Origin: JAXHUA01 sp034189695
Lineage (GTDB): Bacteria; Chloroflexota; Dehalococcoidia; E44-bin15
Assembly: GCA_034189695.1 (NCBI GenBank)
Contig: JAXHUA010000005.1
Location: 1 to 5,960, forward strand
Direction: 5' to 3'
DNA length: 5,960 nucleotides
A program made the translations under genes and the position numbers. Within the stretch, counting starts at the first letter, position 1. The number at the start of each line of letters is the position of its first letter. Below the pieces are notes generated by a model, which saw only the letters and a program-made list of their open reading frames with translations, was not told the DNA's origin and ran no database searches. Shown here piece by piece: positions 5,676 to 5,960 of the stretch.

Positions 5676-5764
5676 CTCTCTGCACCTCCTTACACTGCTG
5701 TGTCACGCCGCACTCCTCGCCGTCGCGCCTGACCCCAGAGTCGCTGTGCGCAGCAGCGAATGGC

Positions 5765-5773
5765 ATTGTAGCA
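5765..5773 (-). promoter_or_regulatory. Extended -10 promoter for the MBL-fold gene
   Basis: On the minus strand TGCTACAAT is an extended -10 element (TGn plus TACAAT, five of six consensus bases). The -35 position 17 bp upstream reads TTCGAC, a poor match, as extended -10 promoters tolerate. The predicted start near 5758 gives a leader of about 80 nt before the ATG at 5675. I see no known motif in that leader. Confidence 0.55.
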
Positions 5774-5878
5774 TTGAAGGGCGCAAAGTCGAAGGCCCTG
5801 CGGAACCCCTGCACCGTGAAGCAGGCTCCAACGGCGATGACGTGTTGCGTCAATAGGAAGTGTTACCGAACGGTGGTT

Positions 5879-5902
5879 GGTTGCCTCATAAATGAGGTTA
5901 CC
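5879..5902. repeat. Dyad: CCTCAT-AA-ATGAGG with flanking GGT/ACC
   Basis: A perfect 6+6 inverted repeat (5884-5889 and 5892-5897, 2-base centre) is extended by GGT (5879-5881) and ACC (5900-5902) across two-base gaps, giving a 24-bp near-palindrome. The putative stop codon of the upstream minus-strand gene (5898-5900) lies within it. It may be a transcript hairpin at a gene end or an operator for a dimeric regulator. The absence of a U-tract speaks against a strong intrinsic terminator. Confidence 0.6.
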
Positions 5903-5960
5903 GAAGCCTCCTTTCCTTGGGCATGCTCAGCCATGGCCCATAGTGTTTCCAGTTGACGGT
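5898..5960 (-). CDS. Possible C-terminal fragment of an upstream minus-strand gene
   Basis: Read from the window edge on the minus strand, one frame is open for 20 codons (TVNWKHYGPWLSMPKERRLR) and ends in TAA at 5900-5898. The composition (aromatic and basic residues, GC-rich wobble) looks protein-like, and the intergenic gap of about 220 bp to the MBL gene with its own promoter fits a gene boundary here. Twenty open codons can occur by chance, and I recognise no family. Confidence 0.4.
   Translation of the reverse strand, partial: TVNWKHYGPWLSMPKERRLR

Noticed and set aside
5293..5853. 186-codon minus-strand frame starting upstream of the MBL gene
   Set aside because: Over half overlaps the MBL gene in another frame, the translation becomes Arg/Gly/Pro-rich, and the start lacks a ribosome site.
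1..5960. CRISPR array, insertion sequence, prophage or rRNA genes
   Set aside because: No regularly spaced repeats, transposase or integrase motifs, terminal inverted repeats, or rRNA-like sequence were seen on either strand.

Overview
This is a GC-rich bacterial segment with tightly packed genes, clear Shine-Dalgarno sequences and sigma-70-like promoters. The gene set fits an anaerobic or metal-handling environmental bacterium: a NifX-type cofactor-binding domain fused to half a permease, a zf-TFIIB/LemA/HtpX membrane quality-control cluster, a COG1237-type metallo-beta-lactamase-fold protein, and a cyclic-dinucleotide riboswitch. I cannot place the phylum from the sequence alone. Chloroflexota, Desulfobacterota/Geobacter-like and anaerobic Firmicutes-like lineages all remain possible.

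Layout, left to right. Positions 1-139 (minus) hold the first 46 codons of a secreted protein with a clean signal peptide, cut by the window edge. Its long leader (about 140-600, minus) holds the most interesting element of the window: a GEMM-I (c-di-GMP-I class) riboswitch aptamer at about 378-470, followed by a perfect 12-bp terminator hairpin with a U-rich tail at 323-350. A promoter (TTGACA-18-GACAAT) lies at 610-639. Next come two overlapping minus-strand genes (755-1318 and 1315-2118). They look like the two halves of an ArsP/DUF318-like permease, the upstream one carrying an N-terminal dinitrogenase-cofactor (NifX/NifB C-terminal type) domain. A 251-bp divergent intergenic region then leads into a plus-strand cluster with a good promoter at 2311-2339: a double zf-TFIIB zinc-ribbon protein (2370-2783), LemA (2877-3440) and an HtpX-like M48 protease with an extra C-terminal zinc ribbon (3458-4678). 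Convergent to it is a minus-strand MBL-fold hydrolase (4740-5675) with its own extended -10 promoter (5765-5773). The right edge holds a probable C-terminal fragment of another minus-strand gene (5898-5960), whose stop codon lies inside a strong dyad.

How the parts may work together (inference). The riboswitch should tie production of the secreted protein to c-di-GMP (or less likely cGAMP), as for many surface and extracellular proteins. The permease pair should act as one membrane complex with a cytoplasmic metal- or cofactor-binding sensor domain. The zinc-ribbon/LemA/HtpX genes form a membrane-protein quality-control unit, with zinc-ribbon modules in both its first and last gene.
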